64,000 bases of DNA from Hyphomicrobiales bacterium (lineage in GTDB: Bacteria > Pseudomonadota > Alphaproteobacteria > Rhizobiales > CAJQND01). The position numbers and the translations under genes are program-made. Shown here piece after piece: positions 8,033-17,414 of this stretch. Each line of letters opens with the position of its first letter. Position 1 is the first letter of the stretch. Under the pieces are notes generated by a model. That model worked only from the letters and a program-made list of their open reading frames with translations, searched no databases and had not been told where the DNA came from. The DNA is taken from positions 18,844 through 82,843 of the forward strand of contig JANQOW010000067.1 in NCBI GenBank assembly GCA_028285595.1. Direction: 5' to 3'.

Positions 8033-8722
8033 TTAGGCCAGCGCGAAGTCCAACGCCGTCTCGCAGTGGATCAGCGTGGTGTCGAACACCGGCACCTCAA
8101 CGTTCTGCTGGTTCAGCAGCATGCCCACTTCGGTGCAGCCCAGAATGAGCGAATCTGCGCCCTCGGCCACGAGCCTCTGGGCAATGGCCTCATAGGCCTG
8201 CCGGCTGGGATCGGTGACAATGTCCTTGCAGAGTTCTTCATAGATGATGCGATGGGTCTCCGCCCGGTCCGCATCTGCGGGAACCATCGGCTCAAGACCG
8301 TGATCGACCAGGCGCTCGGTGTAGAAGGTCTGCTCCATGGTGAAGGCAGTCGCCATGAGGCCGGGCGTCTTGAGGCCCCGCGCGATAATGGCCTTGGCGG
8401 TTGCGTCCGCAATATGGATGAAGGGGATGGAAACGCCCGCCATCATCTGCTCAGCCAGCTTGTGCATGGTGTTGGTGGCCAGGATCAGTACGTCCGCGCC
8501 GCCTTGCTCAAGGGCTTTGGCCTCACGGTTGAGCACCGCGCCGGCCTCCTCCCATTGCCCGTTCATCTGCAGCGCTTCAATGGCTGCAAAGTCGAGAGAA
8601 CGGATCAGAAGCTCCGGCGAGTGCAATCCGCCCAGGCGCGTGCGGGTGAGCGCGCACAGCTCGCGGTAATAGATCTGGGTGGAGGCGGCCGACATGCCGC
8701 CGAGGATGCCGATGGTTTTCAT
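8033..8722 (-). CDS. Aspartate/glutamate racemase family protein (YgeA-like)
   Basis: The start at 8722 (MKTIGILGGM) restores the conserved N-terminal strand-loop of the family and overlaps the upstream SnoaL-like gene by 4 nt (ATGA). The 229-residue protein has the two pseudo-symmetric active-site loops: TNTMH (T83) and GCTEV (C196). Classical members have Cys in both loops, whereas E. coli YgeA-type racemases carry Thr/Cys as here. That pattern is linked to direction-biased L-to-D racemisation of Asp/Glu, so such an activity is plausible. It needs no cofactor and is cytosolic. Its partner gene codes for a small NTF2-fold protein of unknown substrate, which does not clarify the pathway. Confidence 0.85.
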   Translation of the reverse strand: MKTIGILGGMSAASTQIYYRELCALTRTRLGGLHSPELLIRSLDFAAIEALQMNGQWEEAGAVLNREAKALEQGGADVLILATNTMHKLAEQMMAGVSIPFIHIADATAKAIIARGLKTPGLMATAFTMEQTFYTERLVDHGLEPMVPADADRAETHRIIYEELCKDIVTDPSRQAYEAIAQRLVAEGADSLILGCTEVGMLLNQQNVEVPVFDTTLIHCETALDFALA

Positions 8723-9159
8723 TCTGCGTGTTGATCCTGAAACTGCGCGGTGCCGGATGCATTGAGTTGCTGTTTCACGCTGTCCACGTCCCCCAATACC
8801 CACAGCTCTGTGATTTGGCGACCATCGGTGGTGAAGAATGCCCCGCCGGCCCAGGCAATGTCGCGCCCGGTCGGCTCCACGTTGAAAAACACGCCGCGGT
8901 GGCGCCCTTCGAACAGCATACGTGCCGCAGCTCTGGTGTCGGTCACCACCAGATCTTCAATGGTGCAGGTATAGTCCGCCAAGGCGGCGTGGATCGATCG
9001 CATATAGTCGATAAACCCGTCCGGCCCGCGCCGCTCCGGCCCAAGCGAGGCGCGGAAGCGGAAATCTTCATGCAGGATCTCATGCGCCACCGCCTCGTCG
9101 GCCTGGTTCCAGACGTCGTGGTAGAAGCGCTCGACAAGGGTTTTGGGTGTTTGTGCCAT
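8719..9159 (-). CDS. SnoaL-like / NTF2-fold protein
   Basis: This 146-residue single-domain protein has the cone-shaped NTF2/SnoaL fold pattern: N-terminal helices (VERFYHDVWNQADEAVAHEIL), HEDFRFR, a GPDGFIDYMRSIHAAL helix, and final strands ending GGAFFTTDGRQITELWVLGD. Members include ester cyclases, isomerases and binding proteins, and the family name does not fix a reaction. The stop overlaps the downstream racemase start (ATGA), so the two products are made together and may act in one pathway. No signal peptide is seen. The specific substrate is unknown. Confidence 0.75.
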   Translation of the reverse strand: MAQTPKTLVERFYHDVWNQADEAVAHEILHEDFRFRASLGPERRGPDGFIDYMRSIHAALADYTCTIEDLVVTDTRAAARMLFEGRHRGVFFNVEPTGRDIAWAGGAFFTTDGRQITELWVLGDVDSVKQQLNASGTAQFQDQHAE

Positions 9160-9263
9160 CTGATGGGTCGTTGCGTGGTTGGGGCGGGTGGCTGCCCTTA
9201 TAGCAAAGAATTAAACAAGCGCGCGTAGTCTGTTCGCAATGGGCAACGAGCGGAGACAGCGTG

Positions 9264-10067
9264 ATGTCTGAACAGCTAAACGAGGAAAGCGCCAGGGCTG
9301 CGCTGAAAAGAGCCGATGATCTGATCGAAGACGTGGTTGGCGGTGTGGTCAACATGGATCGGGAAGATCAGGCGTTGTCGGAAGCGGATGTGCTCTTGAA
9401 CCAGGCCTTGACCTTTTACCGTGGCGAGGGAAACACCCATCACGTTGCCGTCACCCTTGAAAGCATGGCCTATATGGAGCGCCACGGCCGGGCGAACATT
9501 GAGCGGGCCCGCGCGCTCTTCTTGGAAGCTGCCGAACTGTTTGAGCAGGTTGGTGATGCCGGGGAACGCATTGCCGCGCTGCTCGAGCTTGGGGAAATGG
9601 ACCCGCGCAATGCGAAAACGCAAGAGGCTGTGGACGCGCTGTTGCGTACCGGGCTCAGCGAAGATCCTCACCATACGGAAGATCCTGCGCGGTTGGCGGA
9701 TGCGAAGTGGCGGGCCGGTGATGCAGACGGTGCGTTGGCGCTTTACGATGCCCTCGTGAACGAGGCCCTCACCCGCGACAGCAAAGCCCGCGCCGCGCGG
9801 CTGCTGCGCGATGTCGCCCGCATTCATGAAGACGGTAAGCGAGACAAAGTCGCTGCTGCGGACACGCTGGAGCGTGCGCTCAAGCTTGCCGAGGAAGGCA
9901 GCGACAAAGACGAAATCGGAGCGGCATTGCTGCGCCTCACCGATATTTGGGTTGAGCGCAACAAACCGAAAGTGGCCCGCGATTACTTCGAGCGCGTTGT
10001 GAACATGCGCGGGTTGCCGAGCTGGCAGAAAAAGCTCATCGGCCCCATGCGGATGTACTTTAGCTGA
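9264..10067 (+). CDS. Tetratricopeptide-like helical-repeat protein
   Basis: The start is ATG 9264, with a GGAG site at 9252-9255; a GTG directly before it (9261) is equally possible. The 267-residue protein is almost entirely alpha-helical with repeating 34-40-residue helix pairs (for example residues 35-75 and 135-235, with A-x-x-L-x-x-A-L patterns such as ALALYDALVNEAL and ADTLERALKLAEEG). There is no signal peptide, so a cytosolic scaffold is likely. TPR proteins bind partner peptides; none is suggested by the neighbours. The 3' end overlaps the convergent LysR gene by 8 nt. Confidence 0.65.
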   Translation: MSEQLNEESARAALKRADDLIEDVVGGVVNMDREDQALSEADVLLNQALTFYRGEGNTHHVAVTLESMAYMERHGRANIERARALFLEAAELFEQVGDAGERIAALLELGEMDPRNAKTQEAVDALLRTGLSEDPHHTEDPARLADAKWRAGDADGALALYDALVNEALTRDSKARAARLLRDVARIHEDGKRDKVAAADTLERALKLAEEGSDKDEIGAALLRLTDIWVERNKPKVARDYFERVVNMRGLPSWQKKLIGPMRMYFS

Positions 10068-10974
10068 GGTGAGCGGCTTGGGGCGTTGCCTGCAGGGCCT
10101 TGCTCACAAAGTCCACAAAAACGCGGATCTTCGGCGAGAGCTGGCGGTTGCTGAGATAAAGCGCGTAAATCGGTATTTCGCGACCGGCCTCAAACTCTTC
10201 AAGGACGGAAACCAGCCGACCATCGGCCAAAGCATCCTCCACCACGAACTCCGATACGCTCAGTATGCCTGCCCCTGACAGGGCCGCCTCGCTCAGCACT
10301 TCTATCGTGTTGCAAGTGAGGCGTCCGGAGACCCGCAGCTTGGGCTGATCTGTGATCCCGTCGAAGTGCCATTCGTTATAGAACTGGGTCTCATCCTGGC
10401 GCACCAGACAGCTGTGCTGAGCAAGGTCGGCAGGTTTGCGCGGCGTGCCGTGTTCTGCCAGGTAGGCCGGTGACGCGCAGAACACGCGCTTGGTTGATTT
10501 GATCTTCCGGGCGATCAGCGTGGAATCTTCCAAGTTCCCGGAGCGAATGGCCACGTCTGTGCCCTCTGCCACCAGATCGACGAGCCCATCGGTGAGCTTT
10601 AGCTCAATATTGATGTGCGGATAGGTGCGCAGGAAGTCCGGGATGAGTTTGACCAGATAGCGGTTGCCGAACGCATGGGAGGTTGTGACGCGCAGGCGTC
10701 CTTGCGGCTTGGCGTAGAGTTCGGCGGTTTCGCGCTCCGTATCCTCAATATCGGCGATGATCTGCGATGCTCTCAGATAATAGGTCTCTCCCGGTTCCGT
10801 CAGACTGAGGCTTCTGGTGGTTCTGTTGAGGAGGCGCACCCCAAGGCGTTCCTCCAGATTGCGGATCCGCCGGCTGACCGCCGAGGGGGTCATCTGCATC
10901 GTCTTCGCCGCCTCCGCAAAGCTGCCTTCGTCCACGACGTTGACAAGGACGGCCATGTCTGTGGTGTCCGCCAT
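10060..10974 (-). CDS. LysR-family transcriptional regulator
   Basis: The start at 10974 is favoured because GAGG lies 6 nt ahead; the frame could extend to 10989. The 304-residue protein has the N-terminal HTH (MAVLVNVVDEGSFAEAAKTMQMTPSAVSRRIRNLEERLGVRLLNRTTRSL), typical of the subgroup with an RT.RS.LT motif, followed by an effector-binding domain. A perfect 13-bp dyad (10989-11001) with T-N11-A geometry lies just upstream, probably for autoregulation. The divergent neighbour is a small hypothetical gene, the only obvious nearby target. The inducer is unknown. Confidence 0.87.
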   Translation of the reverse strand: MADTTDMAVLVNVVDEGSFAEAAKTMQMTPSAVSRRIRNLEERLGVRLLNRTTRSLSLTEPGETYYLRASQIIADIEDTERETAELYAKPQGRLRVTTSHAFGNRYLVKLIPDFLRTYPHINIELKLTDGLVDLVAEGTDVAIRSGNLEDSTLIARKIKSTKRVFCASPAYLAEHGTPRKPADLAQHSCLVRQDETQFYNEWHFDGITDQPKLRVSGRLTCNTIEVLSEAALSGAGILSVSEFVVEDALADGRLVSVLEEFEAGREIPIYALYLSNRQLSPKIRVFVDFVSKALQATPQAAHLS

Positions 10975-10988
10975 GAAATCCTCATTCA

Positions 10989-11001
10989 TGATTTTAAATC
11001 A
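10989..11001. promoter_or_regulatory. Candidate LysR binding dyad
   Basis: TGATTTTAAATCA is a perfect 6-bp inverted repeat around one base with T-N11-A spacing. It lies 15 bp upstream of the LysR start and about 106 bp upstream of the divergent small gene. Confidence 0.55.
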
Positions 11002-11106
11002 CTAATGTAATGAAAAATGAGAGGATTATCAAATTTTGAGATTGAATTATGTTGGGTGCAGATGATTTCAATTGAGAGATCGCACAACGCGAAAAGGATC
11101 GCCCCC

Positions 11107-11307
11107 ATGCAAACGACAAAAACGAACGCACCCAGCTATCTGGATTTCAACGAGATTGAGGCCGCGATGGCTGTGGGGCGGAAAGAGCGTGCAAGGATCT
11201 TCGCCTCAGTTCTGAAAGCGCTGGGAGAACGGCTCTTCGGTGAGGCCGACCAGCACCAGGGTGACGCCGTGACGTCCCCGGGCTGCGTGGCCCAAGCCAG
11301 CCGCTGA
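11107..11307 (+). CDS. Small hypothetical protein (66 aa)
   Basis: The ATG at 11107 has an AAAAGGA site about 9 nt upstream. The product is 66 residues, with a helical acidic-basic core (DFNEIEAAMAVGRKERARIF, then ASVLKALGERLFG) and a loose C-terminus. Many alphaproteobacteria have short proteins of this style, with one amphipathic helix that starts near an NEIE or similar motif and ends in a leucine/phenylalanine pair. I do not recognise a named family with certainty. It is divergent from a LysR gene and could be its target. The end lies 18 bp from the convergent oxidoreductase stop. Confidence 0.55.
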   Translation: MQTTKTNAPSYLDFNEIEAAMAVGRKERARIFASVLKALGERLFGEADQHQGDAVTSPGCVAQASR

Positions 11308-11325
11308 ACGCGAGCCTGAGGGTGT

Positions 11326-13839
11326 TTATGCCCTCAGGCGCTCGTTCTCCGGATCGAACGGGGATTCCTCGATCACCGTGGCGTCATAGAGGTCGCCGAG
11401 AAGCTTGATCTGCAGCTTGGTGCCCACGTCGCCTTTGTCCGGCTGAACCATGGCCAGTGCCAACGACTTGCCTACGCGCCAGCCATAGCCGCCTGAGGTG
11501 GCCCGGCCGACGAGCGTGCCGGAGGTGTCATAGATGGCTTCGGAGCCTCGGGCATCCACATCCTTCACGCCATGCACGTCCAGGGTCACATAGCGCCAGG
11601 CGTCTCCCGCCCCGTGGCGTTCCACCAGCTTATCACGGCCCAGGAACTGGCCCTTATTGGGGTGGACAAAACGGTCGAGGCCGGATTCGTAAGCCGAATA
11701 CTCAATAGAAAGCTCGCGCCCGATCAGCCGGTAGGACTTCTCAATGGCCATCAGCGTCATCGCCCGGATGCCGAAGGGTTTGATGCCATGTTCGGCGCCC
11801 GCTTCCATCACCAGATCGAAGATCTTGTTCTGCATCTCGATCGGGTGGTGCAGTTCCCAGCCGAGTTCGCCCACGAAGTTGACCCTAAGCGCATGGGCCT
11901 GAGCAATGCCCACATTGATGAACTTGCCGGTGAGCCACTTGAAGTTGTCCGTTGAAAGATCGGTGTCGGTGAGCTTTTGCAGGATGTCGCGGGATTTTGG
12001 CCCGGCCAGGACCAGCACGCCATATTGGGTGGTGATGAGCTGCAGGTTCACGCCGCCGTCTTCCGGCAGAAGCTTGTTCAAGACATCCCAGTCATGCCGC
12101 TCAAAGGCGCCGGGACCCACCAGGTAGTAGTCGCCTTCGCCTTTCTTGTAGACTGTGAATTCGGAGCGCACGCCGCCTTCTGAGGTGAGCAGGTGGCACA
12201 GCCCCACGCGGCCGATGCCCTTCGGGATCCGGTTGGCGAGGATGCTGTCCAGCCATTCTGCGGCCTTGGGCCCGGTCACGGCATATTTCGCGAAGGCCGA
12301 CATGTCCAAAAGGCCGGCATTTTCGGTGACGTTCTTCACCTCATTGCCCACATGCTCGAAGTAATTGGAGCGGCGGAACGACCAGAGCTCCTTGACCTTC
12401 TCGCCTTCGGCCGGCGGGGCATAGTTCTCCTTGGTGATCACATCGGGCCGGTCGATTTCGCTCTCTTCAAAACCATAGCCTTCCGGGGCAAACCAGTTGG
12501 GCCGCTCCCAGCCGTAAACCTGGCCGAAGACGGCGCCAAGCGCCTTCATGCGGTCGTAGCAGGGGGAGGTTTTGAGAGGCCGTGCGTCCCAACGCTCTTC
12601 GTCCGGGTAGTGGGGCGTGAAAACGTTGCGATAGGCTTCCTCGTTCTTGGTTTTCAGATAGCCGCGCGCGGCATAAGGGCCAAAGCGGCGCGGGTCGACA
12701 CCGATCATGTCGATGGTGGGCTCGCCCTCCACGATCCACTCGGCCAGTTGCCAGCCGGCACCGCCTGCGGCGGTGACACCGAACGAGTGGCCTTCGTTGA
12801 GCCACAGGTTCCGTTTGCCCCAGGCCGGGCCGATAATCGGCGAGCCGTCAGGCGTATAGCAGATGGCGCCGTTATAAACCTGCTTGATGCCGGCTTCGCC
12901 GAAGGCCGGCACCCGTTCTATGCAGCTTTCAATATGGGGGGCGATGCGGTCGAGATCTTCCTGGAAGAGCTCATATTCGGCATCATCGGCCGGGCCGTCC
13001 ACGTAGCAAACCGGGGCGCCGGGCTCATAGGGCCCAAGGATGAGGCCACCGGCTTCCTCGCGCATGTACCAGGCCGAATCCGCATCGCGCAGCACGCCCA
13101 TTTCCGGCAGGCCCTGTTCCTGGCGGGCTTTGATTTCGGGGTGGGCTTCGGTGACGATATATTGGTGCTCCACGGGGATTACCGGAATGTCGAGGCCCAG
13201 CATCTCGCCGGTTTGGCGCACGAAGTTACCGGTGGCGGTGACCAGGTGCTCGCAGGTGATGTCGCCCTTGTCGGTCTTCACCAGCCACTCGCCATTTGCC
13301 TTTTGCTCAAAGCCGATAACCCGTGTCTTGCGGTAGATCTCTGCCCCACCGTCGCGCGCGCCCTTGGCCATGGCCTGGGTCAGGTCGGCCGGCTGCACGT
13401 AGCCGTCTTCAGGGTGCTGGATGGCGCCGATCAGCCCATCAGTGTTGCAGAGCGGCCAGATCTCTTTGACTTGCTCCGGCGTCAGCACGCGCACGTCCAC
13501 GTCGATGGTCTCGGCAATTCCGGCGTAGTACTTGAACTCGTCCATGCGGTCCTGGGTTTGGGCGAGGCGGATGTTGGACACCCGGCGCAGGCCCACATGC
13601 TGGCCGGTTTCTTCTTCCAGGCTGGCATAAAGGTTGACCGATTTCTGGTGAATCTTGCCGACCGAGTAGCTGACGTTGAAGAGGGGCAAGAGCCCGGCCG
13701 CATGCCAGGTGGAGCCGGACGTGAGCTCATTGCGTTCAATCAGCACCACATCGCTCCAGCCCTTCTTGACCAGAGCATAGAGCGTACCAACACCAACAAC
13801 CCCGCCGCCTACGACGACCACACGTGCATGAGATTTCAT
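11326..13839 (-). CDS. FAD-dependent oxidoreductase, dimethylglycine/sarcosine dehydrogenase family (FAD + GcvT-type fusion)
   Basis: The start at 13839 (MKSHARVVVVGGG) begins directly at the FAD-binding strand, whereas the longer frame adds 11 weak residues. The 837-residue protein has a DAO-type FAD domain with GGGVVGVGTLYAL near residue 10 and SGSTWHAAG (the His region used for covalent FAD in DMGDH-type enzymes). An FAO_M middle domain and C-terminal GcvT folate-binding domains follow (roughly residues 420-830). Enzymes of this build oxidatively demethylate N-methylated glycines, passing the one-carbon unit to tetrahydrofolate. Dimethylglycine and sarcosine are the usual substrates; which is used here cannot be told. 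It is monocistronic, with no betaine transporter next to it. Confidence 0.85.
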   Translation of the reverse strand: MKSHARVVVVGGGVVGVGTLYALVKKGWSDVVLIERNELTSGSTWHAAGLLPLFNVSYSVGKIHQKSVNLYASLEEETGQHVGLRRVSNIRLAQTQDRMDEFKYYAGIAETIDVDVRVLTPEQVKEIWPLCNTDGLIGAIQHPEDGYVQPADLTQAMAKGARDGGAEIYRKTRVIGFEQKANGEWLVKTDKGDITCEHLVTATGNFVRQTGEMLGLDIPVIPVEHQYIVTEAHPEIKARQEQGLPEMGVLRDADSAWYMREEAGGLILGPYEPGAPVCYVDGPADDAEYELFQEDLDRIAPHIESCIERVPAFGEAGIKQVYNGAICYTPDGSPIIGPAWGKRNLWLNEGHSFGVTAAGGAGWQLAEWIVEGEPTIDMIGVDPRRFGPYAARGYLKTKNEEAYRNVFTPHYPDEERWDARPLKTSPCYDRMKALGAVFGQVYGWERPNWFAPEGYGFEESEIDRPDVITKENYAPPAEGEKVKELWSFRRSNYFEHVGNEVKNVTENAGLLDMSAFAKYAVTGPKAAEWLDSILANRIPKGIGRVGLCHLLTSEGGVRSEFTVYKKGEGDYYLVGPGAFERHDWDVLNKLLPEDGGVNLQLITTQYGVLVLAGPKSRDILQKLTDTDLSTDNFKWLTGKFINVGIAQAHALRVNFVGELGWELHHPIEMQNKIFDLVMEAGAEHGIKPFGIRAMTLMAIEKSYRLIGRELSIEYSAYESGLDRFVHPNKGQFLGRDKLVERHGAGDAWRYVTLDVHGVKDVDARGSEAIYDTSGTLVGRATSGGYGWRVGKSLALAMVQPDKGDVGTKLQIKLLGDLYDATVIEESPFDPENERLRA

Positions 13840-13862
13840 TCGTCCAGATCCTTGCCCGAAAT

Positions 13863-13881
13863 CCTGGCGCAAATCGCCAGG
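13863..13881 (-). other. 5' leader hairpin upstream of the DMGDH-type gene
   Basis: A perfect 7-bp stem (CCTGGCG / CGCCAGG, 5-nt loop) lies 24 nt upstream of the start on the transcribed strand. It is too small to be a glycine riboswitch and none of that motif's core is visible, so its role is unknown. Confidence 0.35.
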
Positions 13882-14003
13882 CGCGGCGCCACAATATCTG
13901 CCCTTACGCGCCCGGCGTAAAGATTAGCGACGGGTGGGTTGTAGAATCCGACACTGAAGAGGGTTTGGTGAGCTGAGATCAGTAAAGATGAGCTCTGATC
14001 ACC

Positions 14004-14414
14004 CTAAAGCCCCTGACCGCCATAGCCCACCGCCAGGTCTCTGCGGGCAGACCGGATGGAGACCGAATAGCCCGCCACAACGTCGATAAACGCGATCACC
14101 ATGATCAGGAAGAAGGTGGATGTGGCCGCCTCGCGCACAATGATGAACTCCACCAGGCAGGCGATGAACACCAGGGTGGACAGCAAGTGGTCCAAGATGG
14201 TGCCGGCCCCTGTTCTTGTGGCCTTCAGCACTTCGATGAACAGAAGGAACAAGGCGGCGCTGATCAACATATCCGACACGGTGAGGCTCCAGAGGGCGCC
14301 TGAGGTCATGTTGATCGATAAAATCACGTGGCCCAGTTGTTGAACGCCACTCGTGAACACCACGGCGTTGTAGCCGATGAGCACCAGAAGGATCATGGGG
14401 AATGCGAAAATCAT
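14004..14414 (-). CDS. Small integral membrane protein of unknown function (136 aa)
   Basis: GAGG lies 9 nt before the ATG. The protein is strongly hydrophobic with four likely membrane spans (residues 1-20, 44-64, 76-95, 98-118). A short charged loop separates spans 2 and 3 (EVLKATRTGAG) and the tail is basic (SIRSARRDLAV). There are no conserved catalytic-looking residues. I do not recognise the family. It sits alone between the DMGDH-type gene and the divergent SDR gene, and could share the divergent promoter region with the latter. Confidence 0.6.
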   Translation of the reverse strand: MIFAFPMILLVLIGYNAVVFTSGVQQLGHVILSINMTSGALWSLTVSDMLISAALFLLFIEVLKATRTGAGTILDHLLSTLVFIACLVEFIIVREAATSTFFLIMVIAFIDVVAGYSVSIRSARRDLAVGYGGQGL

Positions 14415-14644
14415 TGTTCAGGGCCTCGCGGATCAATGGGTGAGCGAAGCTATCAGAAACTGCTGCTTCGGACAGCCCAAAATGAGAGGACGTTGCTTCC
14501 GGAGCGGGTTCACGTTTCATCACGCGGAATGATCATAACGTCAGACGTTTTCATTTGCGCAGAGCTCACTAATCTGCTTGCACAGCTGAGGAGTTTGGAC
14601 ACGCATCCCACGATCTCATGTCCAGTCCCACCTGGAGACGGATC

Positions 14645-15496
14645 ATGACACTCAAGACCAATAATAAGAAGGCGATCATTGTGACGGGGGCAGGTTCCGG
14701 CATTGGCCTGGCCAGTTGTGAATTGCTGGTTGAGAGAGGCTTTCAGGTGTTCGGCGGCATCAGGCCTGGGGGCGATGACGGACCGGTGCTGAATGCCGGC
14801 GCGGTCCCGGTTGCGCTTGACGTTACGAGCCCAGCGAGCCTGAAAGCGGCGTTGAGCACAGTTGAGCGCAACATTGGGGACAATGAGGTGTGGGGACTTG
14901 TCAACTCGGCGGGTGTTGTGGCCGCAGGACCGGCTGAATTGCAGGACATTGAGGAGGTGCGCAATCTGTTCGACGTGAATGTGATCGGCGTGCTCGCCAC
15001 GGTTCAGACATTCCTGCCGCTCATCCGTCAGGCCAGGGGCAGAATAGTCACCCTAAGCTCATTGTCTGGCCTTCTTGCGGTCCCCTTCCTGGGGCCTTAC
15101 TGTGCGTCGAAGGCGGCGATCGAATCTCTATCTGACAGTATGCGCCGGGAGCTTCACCCGTTGGGTGTTGACGTTGTGGTGGTGCAACCTGGAGCAACAC
15201 GAACCGGCATGTGGAACAAGGCGGAAAAGATTGATTTGGCGCCCTTTGCCGGCACGCCCTACGGCGAGGCCACAGCGAAAATGAAGAACGAGGCTGTTGG
15301 CAAAGGGCACCGCGGGCAATCACCGCAGAAGGTTGCCGAAGCGGTTCATCTGGCGCTCACAGCACAAAAGCCGCCGACCCGGATTCGGGTGCAGCGTAAG
15401 CGCTCTTCACGCCTGCTTTATTCTCTTCTGCCTTGGCTTCCCGACAGCATCGTCGATCGCAAGATCGCCGACGCTGTTTGGGGCGATCTGAAATGA
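14645..15496 (+). CDS. Short-chain dehydrogenase/reductase
   Basis: ATG 14645 has GGAG 6-8 nt ahead. This is a 283-residue classical SDR: NAD(P)-binding TGAGSGIG (14-21), NSAG (87-90), the catalytic Ser near 139, and YxxxK (Y152, K156). The C-terminal region (KRSSRLLYSLLPWLPDSIVDRKI) is hydrophobic and resembles the membrane-associating end of retinol/17-beta-hydroxysteroid dehydrogenase-like SDRs. Residue R40 after the second strand suggests NADP(H) preference, though that is only inferred. It oxidises or reduces a hydroxyl/carbonyl group, and the substrate is unknown. A 30-bp gap to the ABC exporter gene suggests cotranscription. Confidence 0.85.
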   Translation: MTLKTNNKKAIIVTGAGSGIGLASCELLVERGFQVFGGIRPGGDDGPVLNAGAVPVALDVTSPASLKAALSTVERNIGDNEVWGLVNSAGVVAAGPAELQDIEEVRNLFDVNVIGVLATVQTFLPLIRQARGRIVTLSSLSGLLAVPFLGPYCASKAAIESLSDSMRRELHPLGVDVVVVQPGATRTGMWNKAEKIDLAPFAGTPYGEATAKMKNEAVGKGHRGQSPQKVAEAVHLALTAQKPPTRIRVQRKRSSRLLYSLLPWLPDSIVDRKIADAVWGDLK

Positions 15497-15526
15497 TCGC
15501 GCAGGGTCACTAAGTAGGCGAGCCGA

Positions 15527-17221
15527 GTGATTTCCATCTTTAAAATCTTCTTTGGGGCTAAGCGCACAAGACCTTTCATTGTGTTGGCGAGCCTGCTCGT
15601 TGCCGGGTTCTTCGAGTTTGTGTCTATCGGGGCCCTGCTCCCCTTGATTGCGCAGATTGGGGGAACGGACACGGCCAGCACCTCAGAATTGAGCAAAATC
15701 ACCAAAGAGATCTTCGCGTTCTTCTCTATCGAGACGGACCTGGTTTCGATTGTTTTGGTGATCGTCTCGACAATGGTCTTGAAGGGGGTCATTGCGTTTG
15801 CCGCGCTGGGATATGTCAGCTATGCGATCGCGGATGCCGTGTCGGCGATGCGCTCGCAACTGGTGCGTCACTTCCTGGACGCCAAGTGGAGCTACTATGC
15901 AGATCAACGCGTGGGGCGTATTGCCAATGCGCTGTCAAACGATGCAACCCGCGCCGGGACGGCTTACCAGCGCGCAGCGCGGTTTGTGGCCTACTTCGTT
16001 CAAGCCATCGTCTATATCAGTGCCGCCATCCTGATTTCCGGAGAGTTGGCGCTGGTGGGCGCCTCGGTCGGTGGGGCCCTGCTGGTGGCGACGTCCTGGA
16101 TCGTCAAGATTTCGCGCAAGGCGGGGTACAAGCAGACCGACAGCACATCGGAATTGACCACGCTCATTGCCGATACGATGAACAATATCAAGCCGCTGAA
16201 AGCCATGGACCGGCAGACGCTGTTTCTGGATCTGTTTGCGGCCAATATCCAGGTGTTGCGGGGCTCTCTCATCCGCCAGGGGCTGGCGACCTATGGCCGG
16301 CATTATGCCCATTACATATTGATGTCCCTGTTCCTTGGGGGCTCGATATACATCGCTGTGGACACGCTCAAGATCCCGCTTTCTGAGCTCGTGGTGTCTG
16401 GGGTTGTTTTCTTCCAGGTCACCTCCATCGTGTCGAAGCTCCAGGGAACGCTGCAGGATGCCGCTCAGTTGGAGAGCGCATTTTGGCGGGTGGACGAGCT
16501 TTTGAACACAACCAAAGCGGCTGAAGAAGTGAATGAGGGAACGCGGTCAGGCCAGCTCTCAAAGGAGATCAACTTGCAGAATGTGAGTTTCTCGCATGGC
16601 CAATCGCTGATTGTGCACAATGTAAACCTGCACATCCCCGCCAATAAGATCACCGTTTTGCAAGGGCCTTCGGGCTCGGGGAAGACCACGCTGATCGACC
16701 TGATCATCGGCTTGCACAAGCCCGACACCGGGAGCGTTGAGATCGATGGGGTTCCCCTTGGCGAGATCAATCTGAAGGATTGGCGGCAGAAGATCGGTTA
16801 TGTGCCGCAAGAGCTCAACCTCTTCCACACCTCGATCCGGCGGAACATCACGCTGGGCGATGAAACGGTCAGCGATGAAGACATTCTCAAAGCCCTGACC
16901 CTTGCCGGAGGGGCTGAGTTCGTGCTCGGACTGCCCGAGGGGCTCGATACGGTGGCCGGCGAGCTCGGCACCAAACTGTCGGGTGGCCAGAGACAGCGGA
17001 TTGCGCTCGCGCGCGCCCTGATCAACCGGCCTCTGTTGGTCATCTTGGATGAAGTCACCAGCGCGCTCGATCCTGAAACCGAGGCAGACATTGTTGCCAA
17101 GATCGGCGAATTGTCGGGCGAGTTTACGATCATTGCGGTCACACATCGCCCGGCGTGGGTTGAAGCCGCCGACAAGCTCTACAAGATCTCCGAAGGCGTC
17201 GCCGAAGAAGTCGCCGCCTGA
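15527..17221 (+). CDS. ABC exporter half-transporter (fused membrane and ATPase domains)
   Basis: The gene starts with GTG. The 564-residue protein has an N-terminal six-helix exporter domain (about residues 15-310) and a C-terminal ATPase with Walker A GPSGSGKT (around 380), signature LSGGQRQR (around 484), Walker B LLVILDE followed by the D-loop SALD, and the switch-His in VTHR. It should act as a homodimer in the inner membrane, exporting a lipid, peptide or small molecule. It follows the SDR gene by 30 bp. An SDR plus exporter pair fits modification and export of a lipid-like metabolite, but this is context inference only. No peptidase domain is present, so peptide maturation is not indicated. 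Confidence 0.88.
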   Translation: MISIFKIFFGAKRTRPFIVLASLLVAGFFEFVSIGALLPLIAQIGGTDTASTSELSKITKEIFAFFSIETDLVSIVLVIVSTMVLKGVIAFAALGYVSYAIADAVSAMRSQLVRHFLDAKWSYYADQRVGRIANALSNDATRAGTAYQRAARFVAYFVQAIVYISAAILISGELALVGASVGGALLVATSWIVKISRKAGYKQTDSTSELTTLIADTMNNIKPLKAMDRQTLFLDLFAANIQVLRGSLIRQGLATYGRHYAHYILMSLFLGGSIYIAVDTLKIPLSELVVSGVVFFQVTSIVSKLQGTLQDAAQLESAFWRVDELLNTTKAAEEVNEGTRSGQLSKEINLQNVSFSHGQSLIVHNVNLHIPANKITVLQGPSGSGKTTLIDLIIGLHKPDTGSVEIDGVPLGEINLKDWRQKIGYVPQELNLFHTSIRRNITLGDETVSDEDILKALTLAGGAEFVLGLPEGLDTVAGELGTKLSGGQRQRIALARALINRPLLVILDEVTSALDPETEADIVAKIGELSGEFTIIAVTHRPAWVEAADKLYKISEGVAEEVAA

Positions 17222-17414
17222 GGTGTTGCAGAAACGGGCTCGGCTTGCGTCCGCTGCCGGCCGTACTCTGTTCAAGCCGCCTTGTTCGCAATAGGTGTTT
17301 TCTATTGCCGGAGCTTTTGTAATCAATTTGCCGTCCACCCGCAGGCGCACCACGTGCTGCTCAAAGCAAACCCGAATAATGAGTGTTTGCCGTCTGTCGG
17401 AGGAGTGTGGACAA

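Noticed and set aside
12193..13920. Long open frame on the plus strand opposite the DMGDH-type gene
   Set aside because: Its product has no recognisable domain and it is the complement of a clear enzyme gene. Long antisense frames are expected in high-GC codon usage. The same holds for 3699-4802, 32140-33357 and 5117-5941.
13840..14003. Glycine riboswitch upstream of the DMGDH-type gene
   Set aside because: Only one small 7-bp hairpin is present; none of the conserved glycine-aptamer core elements is seen.
17295..17414. N-terminal extension of the universal stress protein
   Set aside because: The extra 40 codons have no ribosome site or Usp-like sequence, while AGGAG is well placed before 17415.
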